Positions 19,069 through 26,089 of a DNA stretch of 64,000 nucleotides are shown in pieces. The stretch covers positions 62,001-126,000 of the forward strand of contig NZ_UQBH01000003.1 in the NCBI RefSeq assembly GCF_900539295.1, in the 5' to 3' direction. A program made the position numbers and the translations under genes. A model generated the notes under the pieces. It was not told the DNA's origin. It made no database searches and saw only the letters and a list, made by a program, of their open reading frames with translations. This DNA comes from an uncultured Megasphaera sp. (GTDB lineage Bacteria > Bacillota > Negativicutes > Veillonellales > Megasphaeraceae). Each line of letters starts with the position of its first letter. Positions within the stretch are counted from its first letter, which is position 1.

Positions 19069-19252
19069 GCTATCTTTATTCGGAAAATTTCGGATGCTCC
19101 CGATAAAGATTCGCTGTGAATGGAGGTGACTTCACCTCCGTTCATGGGGAATCCCATCGTGATACCTCTTCCACCCCAAGGAAGCGCGCTGGCAAAGACG
19201 GTTTAAAAGAGCAGCTCTTCTGGCGACGATGAGGAACTTACGGGAAAATTAC
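19069..19252. other. structured non-coding stretch between rsmA and tRNA-Ser
   Basis: No coding frame is convincing here. Four hairpins follow one another: CTTTAT..CGG with CCCGATAAAG (about 19074-19109), GGAGGTGA with TTCACCTCC (about 19124-19141), ATGGGG-AAT-CCCAT (about 19144-19158), and AAGAGC/GCTCTT (about 19207-19219). I do not recognise it as tmRNA, RNase P RNA, SRP RNA or a known riboswitch. It could be a small RNA, such as a 6S-like RNA, or the structured 3' end of the rsmA transcript. Confidence 0.4.
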
Positions 19253-19281
19253 TTGACGAATAGAATGTACCGTGATATACT
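19253..19281 (+). promoter_or_regulatory. promoter of tRNA-Ser
   Basis: TTGACG at 19253-19258 and TATACT at 19276-19281 are 17 bases apart, 15 bases before the mature tRNA. Confidence 0.8.
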
Positions 19282-19296
19282 AATTAAGTCTTTTGT

Positions 19297-19385
19297 GGAG
19301 CGGTATCGAAGTGGTCATAACGGGGCTGACTCGAAATCAGTTAGGCCGAAAGGTCTCGTGGGTTCGAATCCCACCCGCTCCGCCA
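19297..19385 (+). tRNA. tRNA-Ser (anticodon CGA)
   Basis: The acceptor arm GGAGCGG pairs with CCGCTCC. The anticodon stem GCTGA/TCAGT holds the loop CTCGAAA with CGA at 19332-19334. A long variable arm (GGCCGAAAGGTC) marks a class II serine tRNA. The T arm is GTGGG-TTCGAAT-CCCAC. The discriminator G and encoded CCA end at 19385. It reads UCG codons. Confidence 0.96.
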
Positions 19386-19390
19386 TACGA

Positions 19391-19442
19391 AAAGCCGCAC
19401 TGTTAAGCCTTTTATAGGTTTAACAGTGCGGCTTTCTTTTTT
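19391..19442 (+). terminator. terminator after tRNA-Ser
   Basis: A 16-bp stem (AAAGCCGCACTGTTAA with TTAACAGTGCGGCTTT) with a 12-base loop is followed by a T-rich run. Confidence 0.88.
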
Positions 19443-19481
19443 ATAATTTCTATTGGCTGAGGGTTTTCTCTACCCCAACAT

Positions 19482-19655
19482 CTACCCCAACAGTGTTTTT
19501 CGTGCATTGATCGTGCCTTCCGAAGGGATACATATCTTCCAGTCAGGCGGGGGCGATATTGTAATCCTTTCACACAATCCAAGGTCAGAATAGATTGCTT
19601 CCGGCAGTGAGCCCTTTAGGATGAACTCGCGGCTTTGTGATTGCTGCGAGTTCAT
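19482..19655 (-). CDS. 57-residue protein of unknown function
   Basis: An ATG at 19655 is preceded by AAGGAAATGAGG. The product starts MNSQQSQSREFILKGSLPEA and ends ITISPPPDWKICIPSEGTIN then ARKTLLG. It is soluble and I do not recognise it. It begins 13 bases after the stop of the membrane protein gene at 19669, so the two are probably one operon. A perfect 13-bp inverted repeat (19618-19630 with 19647-19659) covers its start codon. Another frame across the same 3' end reads like a short Gly-Val tail, but it lacks a start. Confidence 0.5.
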   Translation of the reverse strand: MNSQQSQSREFILKGSLPEAIYSDLGLCERITISPPPDWKICIPSEGTINARKTLLG

Positions 19656-19668
19656 CCTCATTTCCTTA

Positions 19669-20004
19669 TTAGGTTTCGAGGCTGTCTCCTGACGATACCA
19701 TGTGGGTGTGTTTTACTCGCCAATTGGTCATCTTATTGTAGAGCCAGAATCCGTAGATTCCCAAGGTAATTGCCGTGAAGAACCACCATTTTATGTAATT
19801 GCCAAAGAGTTGGGCCCCCGTTCCGTCGAAATAGAGACGGTGGCCGTCGATGACCGTATTGCGGCAGAGCCAACGCTGGAACATGACGAAGCCCCAGGGA
19901 TAGGCAATGCCTAAGGTGAATATCGTCAGGAGGGTCATGATCAGGTAGTAGCCGATAAAACCGAGTACCGATCCTTCGAATTGAGATTCTTTTGAAACGT
20001 TCAT
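19669..20004 (-). CDS. small membrane protein, DUF898/YjgN-like
   Basis: The ATG at 20004 follows AAAGCAGGTG; a GTG at 20013 is possible. The 111-residue product has a hydrophobic segment FIGYYLIMTLLTIFTLGIAY near residue 16 and another in FTAITLGIYGFWLYNK near 76. Between them lie FQRWLCRNTVIDGHRL and GNYIKWW. The repeated T-LGI-YP/Y-G-W pattern is typical of DUF898 proteins, of which this is a short form. Function unknown. Confidence 0.72.
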   Translation of the reverse strand: MNVSKESQFEGSVLGFIGYYLIMTLLTIFTLGIAYPWGFVMFQRWLCRNTVIDGHRLYFDGTGAQLFGNYIKWWFFTAITLGIYGFWLYNKMTNWRVKHTHMVSSGDSLET

Positions 20005-20354
20005 GGATAACACCTGCTTTCTTTAAATTTCGCTGCGATAAGGGACTTGCCGTCTTTCCTATATTCCCAATTATCGAGTCGAGATGGATTGGTTCTATTA
20101 TACCAAATTTTTGTCTTTATTATACCAATTATACACTTAAATAAGGTAATATAAGAATATCCTTGTGGCAATAATGAAAAAATCCGACTGAAAGAGGACT
20201 CCCGATATCGGCTGAAGCAGGGGATGTGCGGCGGAAATGAGCTGGTGATTTTGAGGGGGACGTACGGTATAATACCTGGAACGGAGCGGTTTATCAGTCA
20301 AGTATTCATTGCCGTGCAATAAGACAAAAGCGTTGGTAGAGGATACATTTTATC
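20005..20354. other. intergenic region without a supported gene
   Basis: About 350 bases are AT-rich with T-tracts and TATAAT-like boxes on both strands. A short minus-strand frame (20137-20319) lacks a ribosome site and is not credible. The 5' part probably holds the promoter of the 20004-19482 operon. Confidence 0.5.
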
Positions 20355-20383
20355 TAGACTGACTATTTGATTTGTGTTATAAT
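20355..20383 (+). promoter_or_regulatory. promoter of the secreted-protein gene
   Basis: TAGACT at 20355-20360 and TATAAT at 20378-20383 are 17 bases apart, with TGT before the -10 box. Confidence 0.65.
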
Positions 20384-20436
20384 AACAAAAAGTAATTTTT
20401 AATAGCATTTGAAAACTGGAAATGGAGGATGTTACT

Positions 20437-20922
20437 ATGCAGAAAAAAAGTATGTTAATTGCAATGTTTTGGGTTTTAGCCGCAGTATTACTTCCTGTGT
20501 CGTCGACTTCTTTTGCAGCTACGATAGTTCCTGCCGGTCAATCGTCATATTCCACGGCGCCTCTCTACGGAACCTATCCGTTTATCGGCTCTGATGAAGA
20601 CAGTAACTATTATCTGGATCCTTCCAGCACCTATTTTTCCAACCGTGAAAGCAGTGTTCCTGCTTTAGGTGGATTGGTTTACAAAGTACAGAAAGGCAGC
20701 GGCGACGTTGCTATCAGCCAGCTCGACCCGTACAACGTTACCTTCTCGACCTACACGGGCAACTCCGAACGCTATATCTCCGTCGACCGAGTTATGCATA
20801 ATGGCGTAAACGTCAGACAAGAAATGACGGAAAACAACCAGGCCTTCTTTGACGGCTTGTTCTGGAAAATCGCTGACATTACGGGCGCCACGGAATACTG
20901 GAGAACCCACGTTAATAACTAA
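20437..20922 (+). CDS. secreted protein of unknown function
   Basis: GGAGG at 20424 supports the ATG at 20437 over an upstream in-frame start. The 161-residue product has a signal peptide (MQKKSMLIAMFWVLAAVLLP) with a likely cut after SSTSFA at residue 28. The mature part is polar, with many Tyr, Ser and Asn residues, and no motif I know. It has its own promoter and terminator, so it is not part of the cas operon that follows. Confidence 0.75.
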   Translation: MQKKSMLIAMFWVLAAVLLPVSSTSFAATIVPAGQSSYSTAPLYGTYPFIGSDEDSNYYLDPSSTYFSNRESSVPALGGLVYKVQKGSGDVAISQLDPYNVTFSTYTGNSERYISVDRVMHNGVNVRQEMTENNQAFFDGLFWKIADITGATEYWRTHVNN

Positions 20923-20941
20923 TCTGTTATAACAATCACCA

Positions 20942-20972
20942 AACCCTGCAATGAATTTTGCAGGGTTTTTTG
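20942..20972 (+). terminator. terminator between the secreted-protein gene and cas4
   Basis: AACCCTGCA pairs with TGCAGGGTT, followed by TTTTT. Confidence 0.85.
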
Positions 20973-21028
20973 TTGTCTGCGGCGAATTCATTAAGAAAGG
21001 ATGTTTTCGTTTTGAAACAGGTGATAAC

Positions 21029-21694
21029 ATGGAGAATCGAACTTATTCAGAAGAAGAGTATTTACAGATTGCAGAAATTCAGCATTTTGCCTTCTGTCCG
21101 CGCCAGTGGGCCTTGGATTACCTTGAAGGGCAGTGGCAGGAAAATGTCTTGACCATCGAGGGCCATGCCCTGCACGATAAGGCTCATGACCCCATGAGCC
21201 GGGAAAAGCGAAAGGGGAAGATTATCGTACGGGGGATGCGTGTCTTTTCTGCATCCTTAGGGATTTCCGGCGATTGTGATATCGTAGAACTCCATGAAAA
21301 GAAGGATGGTGTCTTCATTCCGGCTTTTAACGGGACCTACGAAGTGATTCCCATCGAATATAAGCGGGGACGGCCGAAAGAGGGCGAGGAAGATGTTCTT
21401 CAACTGAAATTACAGGCACTCTGTTTGGAAGAGATGTTCTGTACGACTATTCCCTACGGCTATATTTATTACGGAGAAACGAGGCGTCGGCAGGAAACGG
21501 TATTTTCAGAGCAGCAGCGGGAAACCATCATCGAGCTGCTGAAACAGATGCGCCAATATATTCAACGTGGATACACGCCTAAAGTAAGGCGGCGTAAGGG
21601 ATGCCGAAAATGCTCCCTGCAGGATGTTTGTATACCGAAATTAAAGCCGGATACCTCGGTTCAGGCTTATTTAGAAAAGAGGCTGGTCGAATGA
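21029..21694 (+). CDS. cas4: CRISPR-associated nuclease Cas4, type I-C style
   Basis: Cas4 trims prespacers and selects PAM-bearing ends for Cas1-Cas2. The ATG at 21029 follows CAGGTGATAAC; longer in-frame starts lie over the terminator. The 221-residue product has FCPRQWALDYLEG (Cys23), GDCDIVELH (Asp84), IEYKRGRPK (Glu110, Lys112) and the terminal GCRKCSLQDVC (Cys192, 195, 201). These give the RecB nuclease site and four 4Fe-4S cysteines, all intact. Its TGA overlaps the cas1 ATG. Confidence 0.94.
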   Translation: MENRTYSEEEYLQIAEIQHFAFCPRQWALDYLEGQWQENVLTIEGHALHDKAHDPMSREKRKGKIIVRGMRVFSASLGISGDCDIVELHEKKDGVFIPAFNGTYEVIPIEYKRGRPKEGEEDVLQLKLQALCLEEMFCTTIPYGYIYYGETRRRQETVFSEQQRETIIELLKQMRQYIQRGYTPKVRRRKGCRKCSLQDVCIPKLKPDTSVQAYLEKRLVE

Positions 21695-22722
21695 AGCCCT
21701 TATTGAATACCTTATTTGTAACGACGGACGGGGTCTACCTGTCTTTAGACGGAGAGAATATCGTCGTCTTAAAAGATCAGGCTGCCCTGGCTCGATTTCC
21801 CCTGCATAATTTTGAGCAGATCACAACCTTCAGTTATCTGGGAGCCAGCCCGGCCTTGATGAAAAAATGTGCCGATATGAACATCGCCTTGAATTTCATG
21901 TCGCCGCAAGGCCGTTTTCAGGCACGAGTCATCGGCAAGACCAACGGCAACGTCTTGCTTCGCAAAGAGCAGTACCGCTGGTCTGACTGTGAGGAACGGA
22001 GTGTTTCCCTGGCACGGGCCTTTATTTTAGGGAAGCTCTATAATGGTCGCTGGGTATTGGAACGCATGATGCGCGACCACGAAATGAGGCTGCCCATGGA
22101 AGATTTTCAAAAGACGTCGGCCCTTATGAAAGAGGCTTGCCGGTCCCTGCTTTCGGCAGCGGATCTGGACGAAATACGAGGTATTGAAGGAAAGGCCGGA
22201 GCAGCTTATTTTTCCGTTTTCGATGCTATGATACTCAATCAAAAAGAAGATTTCTTCTTTACAGAACGCAACCGGCGGCCGCCCCTAGATCGAATGAACT
22301 GCTTATTGTCCTTTTTATACGCCATGTTGGCCAATGATGCCGGCGCAGCCTTAGAGGGCGTCGGTCTCGATTCCTACGTGGGTTTCCTCCATCGCGACCG
22401 TCCGGGACGTCAGTCTCTGGCCTTGGATTTGATGGAAGAGCTTCGGCCGGTCATGGTGGACCGCACGGCCCTGGCCATGGTCAACACCAAGAAAATCAAG
22501 GGCAGCGATTTTTATCAGGAAGACGGAGGCGCCGTCTTACTTACCGACGAAGGACGCCGAAAAGTCTTGTCGTACTGGCACGACCATAAAGAAGAAATGA
22601 TTCAGCATCCTTTTTTGCAGGAAAAGATAAAATGGGGGCTCGTTCCTCATGCTCAGGCCTTATTGTTGGCACGGTATCTGCGCGGCGATTTAGACGGATA
22701 CCCGCCGTTTTTATGGAAGTAG
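21691..22722 (+). CDS. cas1: CRISPR integrase Cas1, type I-C
   Basis: Cas1 catalyses spacer integration. The start at 21691 overlaps cas4 (ATGA) and gives 343 residues, the usual I-C length. It opens LLNTLFVTTDGVYLSLDGEN, as in I-C Cas1. Metal ligands are visible at Glu166 (RGIEGKAG), His234 (GFLHRDRPGR) and Asp246/Glu249 (LDLMEELRP). The gene looks intact. Confidence 0.95.
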   Translation: MKPLLNTLFVTTDGVYLSLDGENIVVLKDQAALARFPLHNFEQITTFSYLGASPALMKKCADMNIALNFMSPQGRFQARVIGKTNGNVLLRKEQYRWSDCEERSVSLARAFILGKLYNGRWVLERMMRDHEMRLPMEDFQKTSALMKEACRSLLSAADLDEIRGIEGKAGAAYFSVFDAMILNQKEDFFFTERNRRPPLDRMNCLLSFLYAMLANDAGAALEGVGLDSYVGFLHRDRPGRQSLALDLMEELRPVMVDRTALAMVNTKKIKGSDFYQEDGGAVLLTDEGRRKVLSYWHDHKEEMIQHPFLQEKIKWGLVPHAQALLLARYLRGDLDGYPPFLWK

Positions 22723-22730
22723 GGATGGCT

Positions 22731-23021
22731 ATGTACGTCTTAATAACTTATGATATCAGCACCGTCGACAGCGCCGGAAAAAGCCGTCTGCGAAAGGTAG
22801 CAAAGGTCTGCCAAAACTACGGACAGCGCGTTCAAAACTCCGTTTTTGAATGCAAGGTAGATCCGGCCCAGTGCAAGACGCTGGAACTGAAGCTGATCAA
22901 GATTATTGACGAAGCTCAGGATAGTCTGCGGTTCTATTACTTGGGAAAGACAAAGGACTTAAAGGTCAAACACGTCGGAGCCAAGCCGGCCTATGACATT
23001 GAAAGCACTCTCATCATATAA
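22731..23021 (+). CDS. cas2: CRISPR adaptation protein Cas2, type I-C
   Basis: Cas2 bridges Cas1 dimers in the integration complex. The ATG at 22731 follows AGGG by about 7 bases and gives 96 residues (MYVLITYDISTVD), with the conserved Asp8. An ATG two codons upstream (22725) is possible. The gene is directly followed by the array leader. No cas3, cas5, cas8c or cas7 is present in this window. Confidence 0.94.
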   Translation: MYVLITYDISTVDSAGKSRLRKVAKVCQNYGQRVQNSVFECKVDPAQCKTLELKLIKIIDEAQDSLRFYYLGKTKDLKVKHVGAKPAYDIESTLII

Positions 23022-23180
23022 GGTGCGAAAGGGAAGGACATTCCATTTTCAGGCTGATTTGTGGGGTTTTAAAGGAGATATAAAGAGAAAATAGGAAGAA
23101 AATTAAGGCGATTTAGTATAAAAGTGGGAATACAGCCCAATTTTATCAGGATAGTAGCTGAGGAAACATGGGTTGTCGCT
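23022..23180 (+). promoter_or_regulatory. leader of CRISPR array 1
   Basis: This 159-bp AT-rich stretch separates cas2 from the first repeat. It holds TGCGAAAGGGAAG near its start and TAGCTGAGGAAAC near the repeat. Both motifs have counterparts (TGCGAAAGGGAAG; TTAGCTG and AGGAAAAC) in the leaders of arrays 2 and 3, although the rest differs. Confidence 0.75.
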
Positions 23181-23657
23181 GTCGCACCCAAACGGGTGCG
23201 TGGATTGAAACAAAACCAACAAAAAGCCCAATACGGCCACGCCGAGTCGCACCCAAACGGGTGCGTGGATTGAAACTTTGGCGTGTATAACTAACGGGGA
23301 GCCTGCAACAGTCGCACCCAAACGGGTGCGTGGATTGAAACATGGGCATGAAACGAGCTAACGGCACCGGGTCCGGTCGCACCCAAACGGGTGCGTGGAT
23401 TGAAACGCGACCAAGACAATGCGCAGACTTTCGACGTTGGGTCGCACCCAAATGGGTGCGTGGATTGAAACGGGATAATAGAACCGTGTATCTTTCCGTC
23501 GTCAGTCGCACCCAAACGGGTGCGTGGATTGAAACTGTTATTGCTTCATGTGTTTTTAGGAAGTCATCGTCGCACCCCAACGGGTGCGTGGATTGAAACC
23601 CCGTATCGTTGTCGTTCGGCGCGTAGAAAATTGTCGCACCCCAACGGGTGCGTGGAT
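23181..23657 (+). CRISPR. CRISPR array 1: 8 repeats, 7 spacers
   Basis: The 31-bp repeat begins GTCGCACCC and ends GCGTGGATTGAAAC, a type I-C repeat. Repeats start at 23181, 23246, 23311, 23376, 23441, 23505, 23569 and 23633; spacers are 33-34 bp. Repeats 1-6 carry CCCAAACGGG (repeat 5 has AAATGGG), while repeats 7-8 carry CCCCAACGGG. The last repeat lacks its 3' TTGAAAC. The array is transcribed away from cas2. Confidence 0.98.
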
Positions 23658-23763
23658 GTACATGTAAGTCGTATTTTCGTGACTATGTTGCCCTATTTTT
23701 TAAGTTAAATGGCCGTGGCGATTGAAAGGGCGATGGTGGGAATGGTATAATAAAAAAGTAAGT

Positions 23764-23876
23764 GTCACACCTTTTCCTCTTGTGAATCTTGAAGAAGGTG
23801 TGTGGATTGAAACATATATGTTGTAGTTGTCTTCTGTGAAGCAGTATCGCACCCTTTTGGGTGCGCGGGTTGAAAG
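23764..23876 (+). CRISPR. decayed CRISPR unit downstream of array 1
   Basis: GGTGTGTGGATTGAAAC (23797-23813) matches the 3' half of the repeat. A 32-bp spacer-sized gap leads to a 31-bp degenerate repeat at 23846-23876, starting ATCGCACCC and ending GGGTTGAAAG. Upstream, GTCACACC at 23764 could be the 5' arm of the first repeat, separated by an enlarged loop. Confidence 0.65.
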
Positions 23877-23880
23877 AATG

Positions 23881-23922
23881 GATGCGGCAAGTAGTTCTTT
23901 AGGACTGCTTGCCGCATCTTCA
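23881..23922 (+). terminator. hairpin, possible terminator of array 1
   Basis: GATGCGGCAAGTAGT pairs with ACTGCTTGCCGCATC (one mismatch). The T-run after it is weak (TTCAT), so its role as terminator is uncertain. Confidence 0.5.
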
Positions 23923-24031
23923 TAATTGACGATATGTTTCTTAATCGTTTCCAGAAATGACTTCTGCGGATTTAGGACGAGCTTGATGACCCGATATGTT
24001 AGAAATATGTAGTATTCTGAGTTCGTTCAGG

Positions 24032-24062
24032 TTGGGCAAAGAAAGCTGAAATATGGTATACT
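24032..24062 (+). promoter_or_regulatory. promoter of the rml operon
   Basis: TTGGGC at 24032-24037 and TATACT at 24057-24062 are 19 bases apart; TGG before the -10 gives an extended form. Confidence 0.5.
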
Positions 24063-24089
24063 TAATAGGCATAAGTGAGGAGTGATCTT

Positions 24090-24974
24090 TTGAAAGGTAT
24101 TGTATTGGCTGGCGGAAGCGGGACCCGGCTGTACCCGCTGACGACGGTAACATCGAAACAGTTGTTGCCGGTCTATGATAAGCCCATGATTTATTATCCC
24201 TTGTCGACCTTGATGTTGGCCGGGATTCGGGACATTTTAATTATTTCTACACCGACGGATTTGCCGAACTTTGAACGCCTTCTCGGCGATGGCTCTCATT
24301 ACGGCATCCATTTGAGCTATAAGGTCCAGCCTTCTCCCGATGGTTTGGCCCAGGCCTTTATCCTCGGGGAAGAGTTTATCGACGGGGAACCGTGCGCCAT
24401 GATCCTCGGCGACAATATTTTCTACGGTGCCGGCCTGACCCGTCATCTGCAGCAAGCCGCTAAGATGCAGGAAGGGGCTACCGTTTTTGGGTATTATGTC
24501 GACGATCCGGAACGGTTTGGCGTCATTGAATTCGACGGCGACGGAAAGGCTATTTCTATCGAAGAAAAGCCGCAGCAGCCGAAGTCGAACTATGCCGTAA
24601 CGGGCCTTTATTTCTACGATCACCACGTCTGCGAGTATGCCAAGCAAGTGAAGCCGTCTGCCCGCGGTGAACTGGAAATTACCGACTTGAATAAGATTTA
24701 TTTGGAAAAAGGAAAACTCGATGTCGTAACCCTCGGAAGGGGCTACGCTTGGCTCGATACGGGAACCGTCGACAGCCTGAGTGAAGCCTCGTCTTTCGTA
24801 AAGGCCGTGGAAAATCGGGCGGGAATTCAAATTGCCGCCTTGGAAGATATTGCCTACGGTCACGGCTGGATCACCAAGGAAGTCCTCGAAGAAAGCGCTG
24901 AAAAATACGGCAAGAGCCCTTATGGACAGTACTTGAAAAAAGTTGCCGAAGGCCGGTTCTTGCGGGACGAATAA
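24090..24974 (+). CDS. rmlA: glucose-1-phosphate thymidylyltransferase
   Basis: RmlA makes dTDP-glucose, the first step to dTDP-L-rhamnose. The TTG at 24090 follows GAGGAGTGATCTT and gives 294 residues, the normal length. It begins with KGIVLAGGSGTRLYPLT and shows DKPMIYYPLSTLMLAGI, GDNIFYG, FGVIEFD, EEKPQQPKSNYAVTGLYFYD and WLDTGTVDSL. It heads rmlABDC. Confidence 0.96.
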   Translation: MKGIVLAGGSGTRLYPLTTVTSKQLLPVYDKPMIYYPLSTLMLAGIRDILIISTPTDLPNFERLLGDGSHYGIHLSYKVQPSPDGLAQAFILGEEFIDGEPCAMILGDNIFYGAGLTRHLQQAAKMQEGATVFGYYVDDPERFGVIEFDGDGKAISIEEKPQQPKSNYAVTGLYFYDHHVCEYAKQVKPSARGELEITDLNKIYLEKGKLDVVTLGRGYAWLDTGTVDSLSEASSFVKAVENRAGIQIAALEDIAYGHGWITKEVLEESAEKYGKSPYGQYLKKVAEGRFLRDE

Positions 24975-25034
24975 TTTCATCGCTCCAAGGAATTCTATGT
25001 GCAGGATACATCGAGAAATGGGAGGAACTTTTTC

Positions 25035-26057
25035 ATGAATATCATCGTCACCGGCGGTGCTGGATTTATTGGTTCTAATTTTGTCTTTTACATGTTAAAA
25101 ACACATTCGGAAGATCGGATTATTTGCTTGGATAAATTGACCTATGCAGGCAATTTGTCGACGCTGCAGCCGGTCATGGAACAGCCGAATTTTCGCTTCG
25201 TCAAAGCCGATATCTGCGATCGTAAGGCCGTATATCAGCTTTTTGAAGAAGAAAAGCCGGACATGGTCGTCAACTTTGCGGCAGAATCTCACGTCGACCG
25301 TTCTATTGAAAATCCTTCGATTTTCTTAGAAACGAACATCATGGGCACGGCGGTGCTCATGGATGCCTGCCGTAAGTACGGCATCCAGCGTTATCATCAG
25401 GTATCGACGGACGAAGTGTACGGTGATTTGCCCTTGGACCGTCCGGACCTGTTCTTTACGGAAACGACGCCGATTCATGCCTCGAGTCCGTACAGCTCGT
25501 CGAAGGCGTCGGCTGATTTGTTAGTTCTGGCTTATCACCGGACCTATGGCCTTCCTGTGAGTATAAGCCGCTGCTCCAATAACTACGGGCCCTATCATTT
25601 TCCGGAAAAATTGATTCCTCTCATGATCATCAACGCTTTGAATGATAAGGCCCTTCCGGTTTACGGCGACGGTCTTAACGTCCGTGACTGGCTCTATGTA
25701 GAAGATCACTGCCGGGCTATCGACCTCATTATCCGAAAAGGACGTGTCGGCGAAGTCTATAACGTCGGCGGCCACAATGAAATGAAGAACATCGACATCG
25801 TCACCTTGATCTGCCGGGAGCTGGGCAAAGACGAAAGACTGATTCAGCATGTAACTGACCGCAAAGGCCACGACCGCCGCTACGCCATCGACCCGACGAA
25901 GATTCACGACGAACTGGGCTGGCTTCCGGAAACAAAATTTGCGGACGGCATCAAAAAGACCATCGCCTGGTACTTGGATCATAAGGATTGGTGGCAGCCT
26001 ATTGTCTCCGGCGAATACCAGACCTATTATCAAGAGATGTATGGACACCGAGGCTAA
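25035..26057 (+). CDS. rmlB: dTDP-glucose 4,6-dehydratase
   Basis: RmlB converts dTDP-glucose to the 4-keto-6-deoxy sugar. The 340-residue product starts MNIIVTGGAGFIGSNFV (NAD-binding GxxGxxG). It has AAESHVDRSIENP near residue 82, STDEVYGDLP near 124 and YSSSKASADLLV near 160, the SDR Thr, Asp-Glu and Tyr-Lys set. The start follows GGGAGGAAC. Confidence 0.96.
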   Translation: MNIIVTGGAGFIGSNFVFYMLKTHSEDRIICLDKLTYAGNLSTLQPVMEQPNFRFVKADICDRKAVYQLFEEEKPDMVVNFAAESHVDRSIENPSIFLETNIMGTAVLMDACRKYGIQRYHQVSTDEVYGDLPLDRPDLFFTETTPIHASSPYSSSKASADLLVLAYHRTYGLPVSISRCSNNYGPYHFPEKLIPLMIINALNDKALPVYGDGLNVRDWLYVEDHCRAIDLIIRKGRVGEVYNVGGHNEMKNIDIVTLICRELGKDERLIQHVTDRKGHDRRYAIDPTKIHDELGWLPETKFADGIKKTIAWYLDHKDWWQPIVSGEYQTYYQEMYGHRG

Positions 26058-26089
26058 GGCAACTGACGAAGGGAAATGAGGGTGAACTT

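Noticed and set aside
19450..19500. Minus-strand tail reading TVGVDVGVEKTLSQ beside tRNA-Ser, first taken for an integrase remnant
   Set aside because: The frame closes after about 30 codons upstream, and a complete 57-residue gene with a ribosome site covers the same DNA in another frame.
20137..20319. 60-residue minus-strand frame
   Set aside because: No ribosome site, no recognisable motif, and it lies in AT-rich intergenic DNA.
23103..23596. Several overlapping ORFs with repeated SIHAPVWVR- and FNPRTRLGATR-like peptides
   Set aside because: They are translations of CRISPR repeats and spacers, a well-known annotation artefact; the same holds for frames at 37417-37839 and 30048-30230.
23941..24153. 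70-residue minus-strand frame upstream of rmlA
   Set aside because: It overlaps the rml promoter and start and has no ribosome site.
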